Assembly: GCA_002282555.1 (NCBI GenBank) | Contig: NCJR01000135.1 | Location: forward strand, 1-6,045 | Length of the DNA: 6,045 nt | Direction: 5' to 3' | Origin: Rhodobacterales bacterium 34-62-10 | GTDB taxonomy: Bacteria; Pseudomonadota; Alphaproteobacteria; Rhodobacterales; Rhodobacteraceae | Shown: positions 5,381 through 6,045 of the stretch, piece by piece | Position numbering within the stretch: position 1 is the stretch's first letter | Layout: each line of letters starts with the position of its first letter | Notes under the pieces: generated by a model | Seen by the model: the letters and a program-made list of their open reading frames with translations, nothing else | Told to the model about the DNA's origin: nothing | The model's database searches: none | Made by a program: the position numbers and the translations under genes

Positions 5381-5983
5381 ATGGAGTTCATTGACCGGAT
5401 CGAGGGGCTGGAGGCGCTCTATGGCCCCGCCTCGGTGGGATCGCAGCGCAAGGTGGCGCCGCATCTGACGCCGAGCTATCGCCGCTGGATCGAGGCGTCG
5501 CGGTTCTGCATCGTCTCGACCGTCGGCGCGGGTGGCACCGATGGCAGCCCGCGGGGTGATGACGGTCCCGTGGCGCGGGTGCTGGATCCCAAAACGCTGG
5601 CGATACCCGACTGGCGCGGCAATAACCGGCTGGATTCGTTGCGCAATATCGTGACGGATGGGCGGATATCGCTGATCTTTCTGGTGCCCGGATCGCAGAT
5701 CATGGTGCGGGTCAACGGGCAGGCAAAGCTGACAGCGGATACCGGGCTGCGGGACAGTTTGGCCAAGGATGGCGCGGTGCCCGCGACCGTGATCGTGGTC
5801 AAGGCCGCCGAGGTCTATGCCCAATGTTCGCGCGCCGTGATGCGGTCGGGGATCTGGGCGCGCGATGACGCCGCCGGCTTGCCGACGCTTGGCGATATTC
5901 TGGCGGATGTCACGGCGGGCGAGATGGGCGGCGCTGATTTCGACGCGGATTGGGAGAAGAAATCGCTGGCGGCGCTGTGGTAG
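5381..5983 (+). CDS. PPOX-class FMN-binding flavoprotein (pyridoxamine 5'-phosphate oxidase-like, TIGR04025/MSMEG_1061 type)
   Basis: The 200-residue protein belongs to the FMN-binding split-barrel fold. Recognisable family blocks are DGSPRGD at 54-60, the 'LAIPDWRGNNRLDSLRNI' stretch at 73-90 that likely contacts FMN phosphate and dimer partner, IFLVPG at 99-104, RVNG at 110-113, and the C-terminal 'CSRAVMRSGIW' at 149-159. The length is normal for the subfamily and no truncation is seen. The protein is probably a soluble cytoplasmic homodimer. The substrate is unknown: the subfamily is distinct from true PdxH, so pyridoxamine phosphate oxidation should not be assumed. Some split-barrel relatives reduce other cofactors or bind haem. 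It starts 3 nt after the plsC stop, making it the fourth gene of the ftsE operon. This may be simple co-transcription, as no functional tie to division or lipid synthesis is evident. Confidence 0.88.
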   Translation: MEFIDRIEGLEALYGPASVGSQRKVAPHLTPSYRRWIEASRFCIVSTVGAGGTDGSPRGDDGPVARVLDPKTLAIPDWRGNNRLDSLRNIVTDGRISLIFLVPGSQIMVRVNGQAKLTADTGLRDSLAKDGAVPATVIVVKAAEVYAQCSRAVMRSGIWARDDAAGLPTLGDILADVTAGEMGGADFDADWEKKSLAALW

Positions 5984-6045
5984 GCGCGGGCGGATTTTGA
6001 GTATTTGAAGAACGATGAAAGGGCACGCGGGACTGCCCGGAGTGG
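5984..6045 (+). other. Operon 3' flank with an A/T-rich gene-end motif and a short hairpin
   Basis: After the TAG stop comes an abrupt A/T-rich block, ATTTTGAGTATTTGAAGAAC at 5995-6014 followed by GATGAAAGGG, unlike the surrounding GC-rich DNA. From memory, similar 'TTTTGAGTATTT...GATGAA' strings recur after genes in Rhodobacteraceae genomes. A small stem follows (GGGCA at 6021-6025, TGCCC at 6034-6038, 8-nt loop), without a U tract inside the window. It may mark the end of the operon, but the window stops too soon to tell. Confidence 0.35.

Noticed and set aside
4880..5824. 314-residue minus-strand open frame across plsC and the flavoprotein gene
   Set aside because: It is His/Arg-rich, spans the junction of two well-supported genes, and has no family-like motif or ribosome binding site that I can see. 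It is a high-GC shadow.

Overview
The window is high-GC DNA that looks like the core chromosome of an alphaproteobacterium, most likely Rhodobacterales (Rhodobacteraceae). This rests on four things: the gene set and its order, the form of the FtsE and DUF4175 proteins, GTG/TTG starts with overlapping genes, and a short A/T-rich gene-end motif at the right edge that I recall from that group. No search was run, so the placement is recognition, not proof.

Layout. (1) Bases 2-1510 (+) are the C-terminal part of a large TIGR02302/DUF4175 family protein whose membrane-spanning N-terminus lies upstream of the window. It carries a striking Gln/Gly repeat tract. (2) Bases 1511-1661 separate two convergent genes and hold a pair of near-identical 16-bp direct repeats followed by a strong bidirectional terminator. 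(3) Bases 1662-2870 (-) encode a zinc-ribbon (MJ0042-type) protein with a long disordered linker, one membrane segment and a short periplasmic tail. (4) Bases 2871-3060 are a divergent regulatory region with two inverted repeats. (5) Bases 3061-5983 (+) are a tightly packed four-gene operon: ftsE, ftsX, a PlsC-type acyltransferase and a PPOX-class FMN-binding flavoprotein. The junctions are a 4-nt overlap, a 1-nt overlap and a 3-nt gap. (6) Bases 5984-6045 are intergenic.

How the genes fit together. FtsE (ATPase) and FtsX (membrane subunit) form the divisome-associated ABC complex that couples septal ring assembly to peptidoglycan hydrolysis. Translational coupling to plsC puts phospholipid synthesis under the same promoter as a division factor. 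The divergent zinc-ribbon membrane protein has the same layout as the Caulobacter polarity factor ZitP, so the neighbourhood may combine envelope, polarity and division functions; that link is inference. I see no mobile element, CRISPR array, tRNA or rRNA, and no convincing undescribed system. The best leads are the ZitP-like protein with its linker motifs, the Gln/Gly repeat tract, the operator-like inverted repeats, and the gene-end motif.
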